NCBI GenBank assembly: GCA_019454045.1
Contig: SKCR01026819.1
Location: 21,702 to 85,701 of the forward strand
Length of the DNA stretch: 64,000 nt
Reading direction: 5' to 3'
Origin: Zanthoxylum bungeanum
Taxonomy: Eukaryota > Streptophyta > Magnoliopsida > Sapindales > Rutaceae
Shown here one piece after another: positions 43,388-56,018 of this stretch. Below the pieces are notes generated by a model. The model did no database searches, was not told the origin of the DNA, and saw nothing but the letters and a program-made list of their open reading frames with translations. Numbering within the stretch: position 1 is the first letter of the stretch; every line of letters starts with the position of its first letter. The position numbers and the translations under genes were made by a program.

Positions 43388-45965
43388 ATGAGCGGAAAAT
43401 ATATCAATATTTACCGCCCCTTTTACTTAATATTTTGTTTAGTTTCTCGGGTTTGATGAATGTTTTGATGTGTTTTAGTTTATTTTGCAGATAAAATAAT
43501 TTTGGGACACAATGAAATCATTTAGGACGAAATGTGGGTCAAATAAGGGCAAAAATTGGACTTGACATATTAATTTTGGAGATTGGAAACTTGAAAGGGC
43601 GTTTTAACGAAGTGCAGTTTTGGAAATTCCAGTTTTGCGCATTTGTCGTATTTTGGGCATAACCTTTTACTCCAATATCGGATTGAGCTGATTCAAGTTC
43701 CAGATTAAAGAAGACTCAGTCGGATAAATCTGGATCTTAACCTTTAACTTTTCATTTAGATGTAGAATTTCAGCTAAGCAGGTACGGTTTTCTAAACTCT
43801 TCTTCTACTGTTTAAGACATTGGGGACAATGTCTCATTTAGGTTTGGGGGAGGAGAAAAGTTAAATTGTATCTTATTTTTATTGTTTTATTTTTAGTCAA
43901 AATTTTTCGAAAAAGCTAACAACAATTTGAAAAATTTTACAAAAAACCAAAAAAATATTTTGTATTTTTGTGTTTTTATTTGATTAATCAGGTGAAATTG
44001 GTGTGAGATAGTTGTGTAAGGAATTTCCATTCCAGAGACGTATCTCAACCTATTTCGGAACAAGTTAATTTTTGTTTATTTCCTTTTAAATTATTTAATT
44101 TGTGAATTCTCCATAAAACTGACTAAAATGAATCTTCATATGCTCAGTTGACAGTTATTATCAGCATACATGGTAACATACAAACATGAGCTGCAATTGA
44201 AAAGTTTGAAATATTCAGTGCTCTAATTTAATTGGAGGAAGCATCTATAAAAAACGATGGAGTAAAAAAAAAACACGTCTGAGATCCGAGTTATTAAGTC
44301 TGTAGGGGTTTTTTAACACCTAGTGTCCTAAAACCAACTGGTTTGGGAGTCACTGGCCCAAAGCTCACTACATGGATCAAGGATGTTGCAAAAATATATA
44401 TATCTGAAGTCTGAGTAATTAAGTCTGTAAGGGTGTCTTAACATCTGGTGCCCTAAAGCCAACTGGTTTGGGAGCCACCGACCCAACACTCGCTACATAG
44501 ATGGAAGATATTGTATATAAATAAATAAAAAATCAAGAAAAAATCAAGAAAAAAATCAGAAAAATAAAAAATATATATATATTTCATTGCTTAAAAAAAG
44601 GTGTGAAATCTGATATAACTTTAGGACAAAAATATTACTTTCTTCTCAACTGTACTTGTGACTATTGTGGGCAAAAATGAGTTGATTAATATTTTGTTGA
44701 CTGTGTATATGGAGAATGATAAAAATAATCGGAGAACTTACTTATTCGGTAATTTAGAAAGAAACAAAACAATTATTGACTTAGATAAGAAGTTTCACCC
44801 GTTTAGTCACTAAATTTTTTATTCTCTTTTCTCTTGTCTTTTTGCTTTTGTGTGCATTAGTTTTACTATCTTTTTACTTTTATAAGACGTTTGTGGGTAT
44901 CGTCGCTATAAACCCTCACGAGACTATAACTCGTCCACTAGGGACACCTAGGGGTTTAAAGGCTTGTTGCATATGCTAAATGCAACCGTGATCCCTACGA
45001 AAGTGGCTTAGTTTAATTTTAATTATTTCTTGTATTTTATATTTTTTTTTTTGCTCGAGGAATAGCAAAATGTTAGGTTTGGGGGTGTGATGAGCGGAAA
45101 ATATATCAATATTTACCGCCCCTTTTACTTAATGTTTTGTTTAGTTTCTCGGGTTTGATGAACGTTTTGATGTGTTTTAGTTTATTTTGCAGATAAAATA
45201 ATATTGGGACACAATGAAATCATTTATGATAAAATGTGGGTCAAATAAGGGTAAAAATTGGAATTGACATATTAATTTTGGAGACTGGAAACTTGAAAGG
45301 GCGTTTTAACGAAGTGCAGTTTTGGAAAATCCATTTTTGCGCATCTGTCATAATTTAGGCAGAACCTTTTACTCCGATATCGGATTGAGCTGATTCAAGT
45401 TCCAGATTAAAGAAGACTCAAATATCTACAACTTTGAAAGACAAAATAATTTCTAATTCTGAATATTTCATACCCTAAATTGATGAACCATCCAGAAGTA
45501 TGTTGTGTGTAATTATTAAAGTCATTTTCAAAGCAAAAAAATAAATTAATAAATAAATAATAAAAATTATCAAATCACCACCAAACATGATAAGCAATTA
45601 GTGGAGCAATTAATAATATATTTGGTGGAGCAATTAGTGGAGCAATTAATAATGGATTTGATGGATGATTTGATGGAGGCAAAATTTTGCCTATAAATAC
45701 CAAGTCATTTCATTTGTAAATTCATACTTTCTTCTAAGGAATTCCTTAAGAATACTAAGAAGATTGTATCTTATTTGTTTTTTTTACAGTTTTCAGTAAA
45801 TAATTTCCACTTTCGCACTTTCTTTTCTTTACTTTTCAGTTTTTACTTTTCGCAATTTACTTTTACGCACAGTACTTTTCTTTCTTTAATTGTTGGCTAT
45901 GTCTCATTAGGACTTTCAGTTTTTTCAATGATGATTCCTAATTCTGGAGTAATGTTTCAAGCCTG
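43388..45965 (+). mobile_element. Athila-like element B, internally deleted
   Basis: A 5' LTR piece (43393-43718) matches 45094-45420, after which sequence jumps into the 3' internal part (ACATTGGGGACAATGT near 43828, internal polypurine GGTTTGGGGGAG). The conserved 3' region with the two 130-bp units (44275-44515), the terminal polypurine tract 45076-45087 and a second LTR start at 45088 follow. All of gag, pol and the env-position frame is gone. It is related to element A but with a different U3. The second LTR has TATAAATA at 45692-45699 and loses homology around 45890-45965. Confidence 0.82.
45088..45965 (+). repeat. Second LTR (partial) of element B
   Basis: Starts TGATGAGCGG after the polypurine tract. 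It contains a direct repeat of AGTGGAGCAATTAATAAT at about 45598-45665 and a TATA box at 45692. It is truncated where minus-strand gag sequence of element C begins. Confidence 0.75.
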
Positions 45966-46997
45966 ATTATATTTCTTAAGTTCTCTTCATATTGTTTCCT
46001 TAATATTTCATTAATCAAATCCTCTACTGATGGATCTGAATCTTGAGGAATTTCTTCAGTTTGTGGTGGATAAAAGAGATATAATGGTTGAATGGGATCT
46101 ACAGGACCTTCATTATTGTGCCATGTAAAGTTCTGATGATTTTATCACCCTGAATTATAGTTGAAGTTGCAATGATTACTAGAGTGTTTGCCCCACATAT
46201 TTCACAACTCATCACCATACTCTGAAAGGCTTGAGCATCCATGGCGTTAATTCTCTCTGACATCCACTGATAGTTGTTGGCCTGAATAATAGGCCTCAGA
46301 AAACTAGACTGTATCTCACCATCATAGGGTATAACATAATCTTTTAACGCTCTTAGTTCTCCCATCGCTCATTGATACTCCATTATTTGGAACATCTTAA
46401 AATAAAAAATAAAGAGAAATTATAAATAATAAAAAATAAAAAATAAAAAGAAGATCTAATTAGGACTAAGATTGATTATTCTAATACTAATGAAAATAAA
46501 CAATTCTCGAGCAATGGCACAAAAAGCTTGATAATTATTTTGTATAGCACACAAACACATGTATCGTACAAGTAATATAGAAATATATTGATCCCATGAA
46601 AAAATATTATTAATGTGAAATATCAAAGTTTTTTCAACCCTAACCTTATTTAAACTAGCGATTATGAAGGAATAATCATTAAGTAACAAACTAAGGCAAA
46701 AACAAAGTAATTAATAAATTTAAACACATAAGATAAGAAGATAAGAAGAACCTAGGATCACAACTTCCCTACAATATTCATTTAAATCAATCTCATCTCT
46801 TTATAAATGATCAACTATGATAAATTATTAAATGAGAATATGAAATTATCTACACCTATTTTCTGATGGTCGAGTAGAAACGTCTAACTTAGTTAAATTA
46901 CATATATTCTAATGATAATTAATCTAAGTCAAACTCATTGTGATCAAGTTCTAATTATGGATAAGCAAGCCCTGCAGCTATATTCATATCATGCACG
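45966..46997 (-). mobile_element. Remnant of Athila-like element C (short gag, primer site, LTR piece)
   Basis: Minus strand: an LTR piece (46997 to about 46525) resembling the R/U5 of element A, a decayed primer region near 46505-46525, and a short gag start at 46365. It was cut at 46998 by the Copia insertion. Confidence 0.7.
46099..46365 (-). pseudogene. Athila-like gag fragment (element C)
   Basis: Frame MGELRALKDYVIPYDG...FLRPIIQANNYQWMSERINAM...SCEICGANT corresponds segment by segment to the gag remnant of element A (FLRPVVEPNDYHWMPEPSN). It includes the first zinc-knuckle cysteines and the same frameshift region. It begins at the same short distance from the primer site, so both copies share one abbreviated gag design. 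The frame breaks after about 88 residues, but homologous sequence continues in another phase to about 45966. Confidence 0.65.
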
Positions 46998-48973
46998 TGT
47001 TGGACAATTATGACCCATATCATCACTATTTGTACAGAACATGGTGTTGTTGTACAAATTAACTATGTGACAAAGAAAATTGCTCTTTTATCATTTGTAA
47101 TTGGATTACCGGGATATATAAATGATCAAAGTCCATATGATTAGTTCCGGATTAATAAGATATGAGACAGTATTAATCCACTAAGGTTTAATCATTAAAA
47201 TATCCCTAGTCGTAGTATTATCGAGATTGGACATCGATAATGCGGAATAGACTAGTATTGCACTTGTGCGTGTTGTGGGAGCATAACGGCATAGTTCTCA
47301 TATATTTGGATATTGAATACTCATGCAAGTGTAATAGGAGGTTGTGTTTACCGATGGTACGGAAACAGCTTCGCTCTGGATAGACCCATCGGAATTCCAT
47401 TGGTAGTATGACTATGCGTCTATGGAAGTCCGAATCAGGGTAGGTGTATTTGGTCTTAACCTGAGACTTGCATCGCTAATACTTGCGACAATCAATATAC
47501 TTTGGTTTTGGTCGTCCAGGCCTTTAACAGGTTATGTGTACCTCTCTTCTGGGTATATTGAGAATCGTAGTGTATTGGGTGTGATGTCAAGATGGAAGTA
47601 TCACTCGAGTCATATGGAGATGATGATCACGCAGGATACGGAACTAGTACTCTTTAGTACTACAGTCATCGGGATAATATGACTAGGTCATGTTTATCCA
47701 ATTATAGAGACTAGTTACTAGAGATCCGATATATGCTTCGTACGGGGCAGACACAATTCCAGCCTCAGGCCTTGCATGTGACATCTGATACTGGATCGCA
47801 ATACGCAATACTACGTATACTATGCCTGATGCAGATTATATATTCCTTTAAGAATATTTCTGGAGAATTGGGTAGGCACGGTGCTTTGCTAGAAGCCAAA
47901 CATGTCATGTAAATCGGTAAAAACATAGTACTAGGTACGTACGTGTTCGGATAGTCCGATGACTGGATTTACTGCCAACATATCCAGGGATCTCATTGGT
48001 CGCTTCCCAAAGATTCACCGATGACGTATGACTCGGACATAATTAATCTGGGATTAATTAGTAGAGGAGAAAATTAATCTATGATTAATTGCGGAGAAAT
48101 TTTATCTGGGATAAAATACTATTAAAAGAGAGAGAACGATTAATTTGGAATTAATCGATAAAATAATATATTCGATATATTAAACGAAATTAGATTTCGA
48201 CGCGGAATTAAAATTAGATTTTAATTTGGGTGAACGAGTTAATTTAGAATTAATTCGCCAGCGACGTGAATAGTAATTTTGCTAGGCATAATTATTTAAT
48301 TAAATTTGATTTAATTACGTTGCAACGAAAAATTCGTTAATTAGGAATTAGCGAACCCTAGCCCGGGAGTGTTTACGGGCCCACTCGGATTTTGAATTAA
48401 AGTGGGACCCACAAGTCACATCACACGTCACATCATTAGTCACTCAAGTGATGGAAGTCTTGTCACTTTTTGGTGATTGACATCTTGTCACTTTTTGATT
48501 AATGGAAGTTGTTGGAAGCATTGATGACTTGTACCAATTTTGGAAAATTGGTAAATGGTATTTGTTTTTGGAAATCAAATACACAACACACTTCATTATT
48601 CTTCTCTCTCCATCACGGTTTCCTCTCTCAATTTTTGAAGAAGCCGAATGCTCCCCCTCTCTCACTCCCTCCATTGCCGAGACCTAGGGTTCTTGGTTGA
48701 AGATTTTTTATTCAAAAATCTTGCATGCTAGCACATCAAATGAGTCATTCAAAAGTGATAGGGAAACCAATCCTTGAGCATGGAATCATTCACAAAGCTT
48801 GGAGCTTGAAGATCCGATCAAAGGGGCTTGGCCGAATCACACAAGGAGCAGAAATTTTATTGTTCAACGCATCCACTTAGCCGATCAAAGTGAGTATTTT
48901 CTGCTACTTTACTTTGTTGTATTCGTACATTTCATAGCTTAATTGATCTTGGTTTGACCTAAAAAACCCAACA
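46998..48973 (+). repeat. LTR 1 of Copia copy 2
   Basis: TGTTGGACAA...AACCCAACA, 1976 bp. Open frames inside (for example 47422-47682) are chance. Confidence 0.92.
48041..48355. repeat. Ladder of 3-nt-spaced inverted repeats in LTR 1
   Basis: Successive dyads, arms then spacer: 48041-48059 (8, TGG), 48072-48090 (8, TAT), 48099-48117 (8, TGG), 48137-48157 (9, TGG), 48164-48182 (8, TCG), 48185-48199 (6, TAG), 48206-48226 (9, TAG), 48236-48256 (9 with one G.T, TAG), 48297-48317 (9, TTG), 48333-48355 (10 with one mismatch, AGG). Present also at 12110-12421 and 55085-55399. Confidence 0.9.
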
Positions 48974-50639
48974 ATGGTATCATAGCGGTTATTAAGCATG
49001 AAATTGAATTTAGGGTTCTTGAACTTTAATTTGGGTATTTTTGATTTGAGCATGATTTAGGAAAATTGTTTGTTTGAGCATGCTTATAATATGTTAACTT
49101 TGAGTTGTGCATGTTCAATTTGAAGAAAAAACTAATTGGATTAATTTTCCCAAATTTGAGGCTTGGCCGAATATGGTTAGAACCTTAGCTCTTGGTGATT
49201 TTTGAATTTTAGACAATTTAATATGTTTAAAATGCATGGGATATATGAGTTTGTGATTTAATTGGATTGAAATCAAAATGGATATAAAAATCTCCAAATT
49301 GCCGAGAGCCTTAGGAAGCATGTTGGGATTGATTTTGCTTCAATTTGTGTTGGACATAAATTGGTTAATTAAAGCATGATTAATTGGTTAAATTGGTATT
49401 TTGAAAATGTTGATTTAAATAATTAATTATGACTAATACACTTTAATTGATTAAATTATGATATTTGGAAAATTGGAATTTAATTAGTTGGCCTTAAATT
49501 TGGAATTTGGGCTAATAAAGTTGTATTTGGGCTTAATGGGCTTGGTTGGGCCAAGTTTGGTTTAAGATAATTAATTGGTTGCCAATTACGAGAAAAACCC
49601 TCAACAAATATTAAGCGTTTTCCTTCCATTGAATGATTCATTCTCAAGATCCAAGATTGACACTGGTTTGTTGGCCAAAGTCAAGACCTTTGTCCATCGC
49701 GGATGTGTTTGAATCATGAAGGCTTTTTTCCATATCGCATGTCTTTCCAAGTTGTGATTTGTTGGCCAAAGTCAAGATCATTTCTTGTCCATCGACATCG
49801 ATTACGAAGCTTTCCAAAGTCAATGGGTCCCGCTTAACTGGAATCATTAAGTTTGTTGTGCCAAAGCCAATGCTTAGTTGATTAATAGGAAAAAGGTTAG
49901 GGAATATATCGGATATATTGGCATATATTAGATCTATGTTTCAGACTTATATGTCCACCTACTGGATCTAGGAATTGGATGAGATCCAATTGATCTTAGA
50001 GATCTACCTAGTTAAATATCATACAGCATGTTGGCCAAAGTCAAGGTTGTGTGTTATTTAACGGGATCCTAGCCCACTAGGAAACTAGGTTTCCCGAGTA
50101 CTCAACAGATGGTTTGAGGCTCGCAGAAAAATAGTGGGAGGCAAGTATTAAATTTGCAATTTCCTTTAGATATTTGCCAATACGCGCTCATTTCAATTTT
50201 TCGTCATTACATTAATATATTAGTTGGACTAATATTTAATTGTTGTTTTAATTAAACAGTTGGACTGTATTCAAACTACTTCATTTATAGTTGATTATAT
50301 AATTAAATTATAGTAATCAATATATTTGAATTTAACCAATCAAATTATAGTTGATTATATAGTTAGACTATAGTAATCATTATATTCAATAGTACCCGAA
50401 ATCGTTGATTGGATAGTTGGACTATTGAAATCAAGATAACTGAAAGATTAGCGTTTAGAACATAATACTGGGTGAAAATGTTTTTTAAACGGCTTTAATT
50501 TTCAGATTGGGAATAGAACCTCAGGATAGTCCTGGGAACTGAGAAGTTATTCTATTTGATAGAGCAACCTTTTGGGCCTGAGCCCGGAGTTGAGCAAATA
50601 GTAGAACATGATCTTTGGAAGATTCATGTGATGATAACT
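48974..50639 (+). other. Primer site and long leader of Copia copy 2
   Basis: The primer site starts at 48975 (TGGTATCATAGC, one change from the standard). The leader has no gene. It holds TTGTTGGCCAAAGTCAAG repeats (49668, 49759, 50028 and variants) and several 3-nt-spaced dyads such as 49572-49588, 49903-49919, 50217-50235, 50358-50372 and 50413-50425. Confidence 0.75.
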
Positions 50640-53600
50640 TTAGTGCTCAATCCATTATGCTTAATGCAATGACACTTTAATTCTGTCGTCAGACTAAAGG
50701 ATTAGATCCTTATAACATTATGTTGATGATTCTTAGATCTTAGAAGTACAAATTGCAAAAGAAGCTCTTTCACTCACGTATGTCAGAGGGTACATCTGTC
50801 GAGCATTAAGTGTCGCAAATGATTGCTGACATCGATCAGCTAGGTTAGATGGTCATTACCTACTTGGCCGAGACTACCAAAGAATTGATCTTATAGTCTC
50901 TACCCGAAAGGTGGGGCAGGTTCATTATGAATCAAGAGTAAACTCTTGGATAGTTGATGGCTATGCTCAATGAGGCAAAGCCAGAGCTTCTAAAAGGGGT
51001 AAAGGCAAAATCATTATAGTCTTATGGGAAGACAAAGGACATATCCCAAGATGTCTGCCTAAACTGTGGCAAACAGGGTCACTAAAGCGTGACTGCCATA
51101 TGGATAAGGCAGACATGAAGGGAGTGAAGACGGACAAGGCTCCGACTTCAAATATGTTTGTCATAAACATCTTCACTACTGGTTTCAAAATTGAATTTTT
51201 GATACTAGATGTGGTACATAAATATATGTACTGATGTGCGGAATCTGCTGATTAGCAGGAGACTGGCTTCAGTTGAGATCGACCTGCGAGTCAGAAATGG
51301 GACGAGAGTCGCTGTTTTAACCGTAAAAACCTAAGTTTAGGAACTACCCTTTGGGTATGTACTTAAATTAGGAAACTGTTGTAATGTACCTAGTTTGACT
51401 AGAAAAATTATCTCTATTTAAGTTTAACCCGTTGCGGGTATACCTTTATATTATAGAACACTAAGTGTTTTATTTTATAAAGATGATATTGAGATAAACA
51501 CATTAGATGTGAATAACAGTATTTATATTTTGAATATAAATGAATCTCAAACGTATAACATGACAAACAAATAGCTCAAACTGATTTAATCAGTTGAGAC
51601 TTGTATGTGGCATTGTTGTCTGGGACACATTAAACAAGACTCGTATATCCACACTTTCGAAGAGTGGATACTAGGACAGATTTGATTCTAATTTAAATAA
51701 TGTCTACGAATCTTGTTTATCAGGCAAGGTGCCTAAAACACCTTTTACTTGGTAAAAGTGCAAATGCCACCGATCTATTAGCCCTCGTTCATAGTGACGT
51801 AAGTGGGCCCATCTCTAGCTAGGCTATAGGTGGATATGAATACTTCGTAACCTTTACGGATGTGGCATCGCGTTATGGTTATGTGTTTCTTGTGAAACAT
51901 AATTAGAAACTTTTGATAAATTCAAAGAGTTTCGACACGAAGTATAAAAACAGACTGGCAAGAGTATTAAAACATCACGATTGGACCGTGATGAAAATAC
52001 TTAAGCAATAAGTTTCTCAATTACTTGAAAGAGTATAGTATTCTTTCACAGTGGACTCCTCCCGGAACACCTCAATTTGACGGTGGTCCGAACAGAGAAA
52101 CTGAACTTTGTTGGACATGGTAAGGTTAATTATGAGTCGCTCTGAGCTACCATTTAACAGTGCAATACTTATTTTGAATAAGGTTCCATAAAAATCTGTT
52201 AGACAGATTTCATATTAGATATGAACAGGAAAGAAACCGGGTTTTCTCATTCCTGGAGATTAGGGAATGCTAGGCACATGTTTAGATGATACCAAACTAG
52301 AACCCAAATCGGATAAGTGCCTATTTGTAGGTTATCCTAAGGTAACCAAAGTATAGTAATTATACAAATCACAAGAGAACAATTTAATTGTTGCTCTCCA
52401 TGCGGTTTTCCTAAAAGGAATACCTATATGCAGTGGTAAGTTGGAGGAAAGTAAAACTCGATGAAAATCGGAGTAATACTGTTCCAGGCACCGATTCTTT
52501 AAACGGAACACAAACAGTTCATCAGGGATGAAACTGTACCACAATCTTTGAATACACAAGAACCGCGTAAGTCGGAGAGAGTCAGAAAACAACCTGGGAG
52601 GTATGGGTTTCTGATCTCACCTCATAAAGATGTCAATCTTATTGAGGAACACGAACCGGCTACGTATGAGGAAGTGATACAAGGTATCAAATCCCTATTA
52701 TGGCAAAGTGTCATGAAGTCCGAAATGGATTCCATGTATACCAACCAAGTTTAGACACTGGTTGATGTACCGGAAGGCATTGTGTCTATTGGTACTAAAT
52801 GAGTCTTCAAGGAAGACATACATGGATGGCAACATACAAACGTACAAAGCTAGGCTTGTAGCGAAAAGGTATCGTTATCAACATTGTGTCGATTACGACG
52901 AAAGATTTTACTCGTTGCCATGATTAAATCCATTTGGATAATGATTGCTAATGATATATGTTTCATTTATGAAATATGGCAGCTGAACGTCAAAATCTCT
53001 TTCCTTAAACGAAAACCTTTTGGAGGGTGTTTAAAACATCCTGATGGTTTTGTCGTACCAAAATATGCAAACAAGGTTTGCAAGTTAATTCGATCCATTT
53101 ATGGATTGAAGCAAGCATTACGTTCTTGGAATCAGCGTTTTGATGTAATCATAATGGTATATGATTTAATTCAAAACGAAAATGATTCTTGTGTATATAA
53201 GGAGGTTAGTGGGAGCGCACTGACAATGATTGTCCTATAAAATGATGATATAGCATTTCTTGGAAATGACATTCCCATAATATAATCGGTGAAAGCTTGA
53301 CTTTCATGAAAATTCTCCGTAGACTACTTGGGAGAGACAACATTTATTCTAGGAATAAGGATCTACTGGGATAGATCTAAAAGTTGTTGGCACTTTCCGA
53401 GAACTCGTACATTGAAATATATATACGCGACCTGGTGTCTCATATGCTTTGAGCAAATGGAGTCACAATCAGGTCAATCCATGTGATAGTCACTGGATTG
53501 ATGTTAAGAACATCCTTAAGTGTCTAAGATGAACTAAGGATGCTTTCTTAAGCTATGGAGAAGGAGAACTTGAAGTGACTGGTTTCACCGTTGCAAGTTT

Positions 53601-54045
53601 CCAAACCGACAATAACGACTGTAAGTCGTAATGAGGGTACTATATAGTTTGAATAACGGAACAGTGAGCTGGAAATCTTCCAAGCAAGATATTGTTGCCG
53701 AATAAACAAAAAAAGTGGAATATTGATGCAGCTGAGGCAGCAATAGAAGCACTTTGGATCTATATAATCCTAATTGGATTAGGTGTAGTTCTGTTACCAA
53801 CTGAGCTAGGCTACAGCACAGGCTAAAGAACCGTGGTCTCATCAACGATCCAAGTATGTACTTCAACCATTTCATCTGATTCGTAAGATCATACATCGTG
53901 GCGATGTGATGATCTAATAAATCGTATCAGATGATAACCTTGCAAATCCGCTGACGAAAGCTGTTTCTCAGCAGAAGTTTGAGCGACTCGTACATAGTTC
54001 AAGTGTAGGACACTTGAGTGATTGGCTATAGGCCAAGTGGGAGAT
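50640..54045 (+). pseudogene. Degenerate Copia gag-pol (copy 2)
   Basis: Gag fragments (50740-51100) end in CLNCGKQGH, whose last part is shifted. A protease-like region starts near 51180, GAG-pre-integrase/integrase near 51600-52130, and RT pieces at 52548-52754 (SERVRKQPGRYGFL...YEEVIQG) and 52884-53240 (LKHPDGFVVPKYANKVCKLIRSIYGLKQALRSWNQRFD in successive parts). RNase H remains lie at about 53660-54000 (GTVSWKSSKQDIVAE). The order gag-PR-INT-RT-RH is Copia. Dozens of stops and shifts leave nothing translatable beyond short pieces. Confidence 0.8.
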
Positions 54046-56018
54046 TGTTGGACAATTATGACCCATAGCATCACTATTTGTACAGAATATGGTGTTGTTG
54101 TACAAATTAACTATGTGACAAAGGAAATTGATTTTTATCATTTGTAATTGGATTACTGGGATATATAAATGATAAAAGTCCATATGATTAGTTCCAGATT
54201 AATAAGATATGAGACAGTATTAATCCACTAAGGTTTAATCATTAAAATATCCTTAGTCGTAGTATTATCGAGATTGGACATCGATAATGCAGAATAGACA
54301 AGTATTGCACTTGTGCGCGTTGGGAGCATAACGACATAGTTCTCATATATTTGGGTATTGGATACTCATGCAAGTGTAATAGGAGGTTGTGTTTACCGAT
54401 GGTACGGAAACAGCTTCGCTCTGGATAGACCCCTCGGAATTCCATTGGTAGTATGACTATGTGTCTATGGAAGTCCGAATCAGGGTATGTGTATTTGGTC
54501 TTAACCTGAGACTTGCATCGCTAATACTTGCGACAATCAATATACTTTGGTTTTGGTCGTCCAGGGTTTTAACAGGTTCTGTGTACGCCTCTTTTGGGTA
54601 TACTAAGAATCGTAGTGTATTGGGTGTGATGTCAAGATGGAAGTATCACTCCAGTCATATGGAGATGATGATCACGCAGGATACAGAACTAGTACTCTTT
54701 AGTACTGCAGTCATCGGGATAATATGACTAGGTCATGTTTATCCGATTATAGAGACTAGTTACCAGAGATCCGATATATGCTTCGTACGGGGCAAACACA
54801 ATTCCAGCCCCAGGCCTTGCATGTGACATCGGATACTGGATCGCAATACGCAATACTACGTATACTACGCCTGATACAGATTATATTCCTTTAAGAATAT
54901 TTCTGGAGAATTGGGTAAACACGGTGCTTTGCTAGAAGCCAACCATGTCTTATAAATCGGTAAAAAATGTAGTACTAGGTACGTACGTGTTCGGATAGTC
55001 CGATGACCGGATTTACTGCCAACATATCCAGGGATTTCATGGGTCACTTCCCGAAGATTCACCGATGACGTATGACTCGGACATAATTAATCTGGGATTA
55101 ATTAGTAGAGAGAGAAAATTAATCTAGGAGAAATTACGGAGAAATTTTATCTGAGATAAAATACTATTAAAGAGAGAGAACGATTAATTTGGAATTAATC
55201 GATAAAATAATATATTCGATATATTAAACGAAATTAGATTTCGACGCGGAATTAAAATTAGATTTTAATTTGGGCGAACGAGTTAATTTAGAATTAATTC
55301 GCCAGTGACGTGAATAGTAATTTTGCTAGGCATAATTATTTAATTAAATTTGATTTAATTACGTCGCAACGGAAAATTCGTTAATTCAGAATTAGCGAAC
55401 TCGAGCTCGGGAGTGTTAGCGGGCCCACTCGGATTTTGAATTAAAGTGGGACCCACGAGTCACATCACGAGTCACATCATTAGTCACTCAAGTGATGGAA
55501 GTCTTGTCACTTTTGGTGATTGACATCTTGTCACTTTTTTGATTGATGAAGTTGTTGGAAGCATTGATGACTTGTACCAATTTTGGAAAATGGGTAAATG
55601 GTATTTGTTTTTGGAAATTAAATACACAACACACTTCATTATTCTTCTCTCTCCCTCACGGTTTCCTCTCTCAATTTTTGAAGAGGTCCGAATGCTCCCT
55701 CTCTCTCTCACTCCCTCCATTGCCGAGACCTAGGGTTCTTGGTTGAAGATTTTTATTCAAAAATCTTGCATTCTAGCACATCAAATGAGTCATTCAAAGG
55801 TGATAGGGAAACCAATCCTTGAGCATTGAATCATTCACAAAGCTTGGAGCTTGAAGATCCAATCAAAGGGGCTTGGTCGAATCACACAAGGAGCAGAAAC
55901 TTTGTTGTTCAACGCATCCACTTAGCCGATCAAAGTGAGTATTTTCTGCTACTTTACTTTGTTGTATTCGCACATTTCATTGCTTAATTGATCTTGGTTT
56001 GACCTATAAAACCCAACA
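54046..56018 (+). repeat. LTR 2 of Copia copy 2
   Basis: 1973 bp, starts after AAGTGGGAGAT. The primer site with standard TGGTATCAGAGC follows at 56020, so it serves both as 3' LTR of the full copy and 5' LTR of the partial one. Confidence 0.92.
55085..55399. repeat. Ladder of 3-nt-spaced inverted repeats in LTR 2
   Basis: Same series as 48041-48355. One dyad (second) has decayed; the others retain arms and 3-nt spacers, for example 55085-55103 (TGG) and 55377-55399 (CAG). Confidence 0.85.

Noticed and set aside
47422..47682. Frames repeated in each Copia LTR (also 54461-54727, 48444-48674, 55484-55720)
   Set aside because: They lie wholly in LTR sequence, are not in gag/pol position and match no domain.
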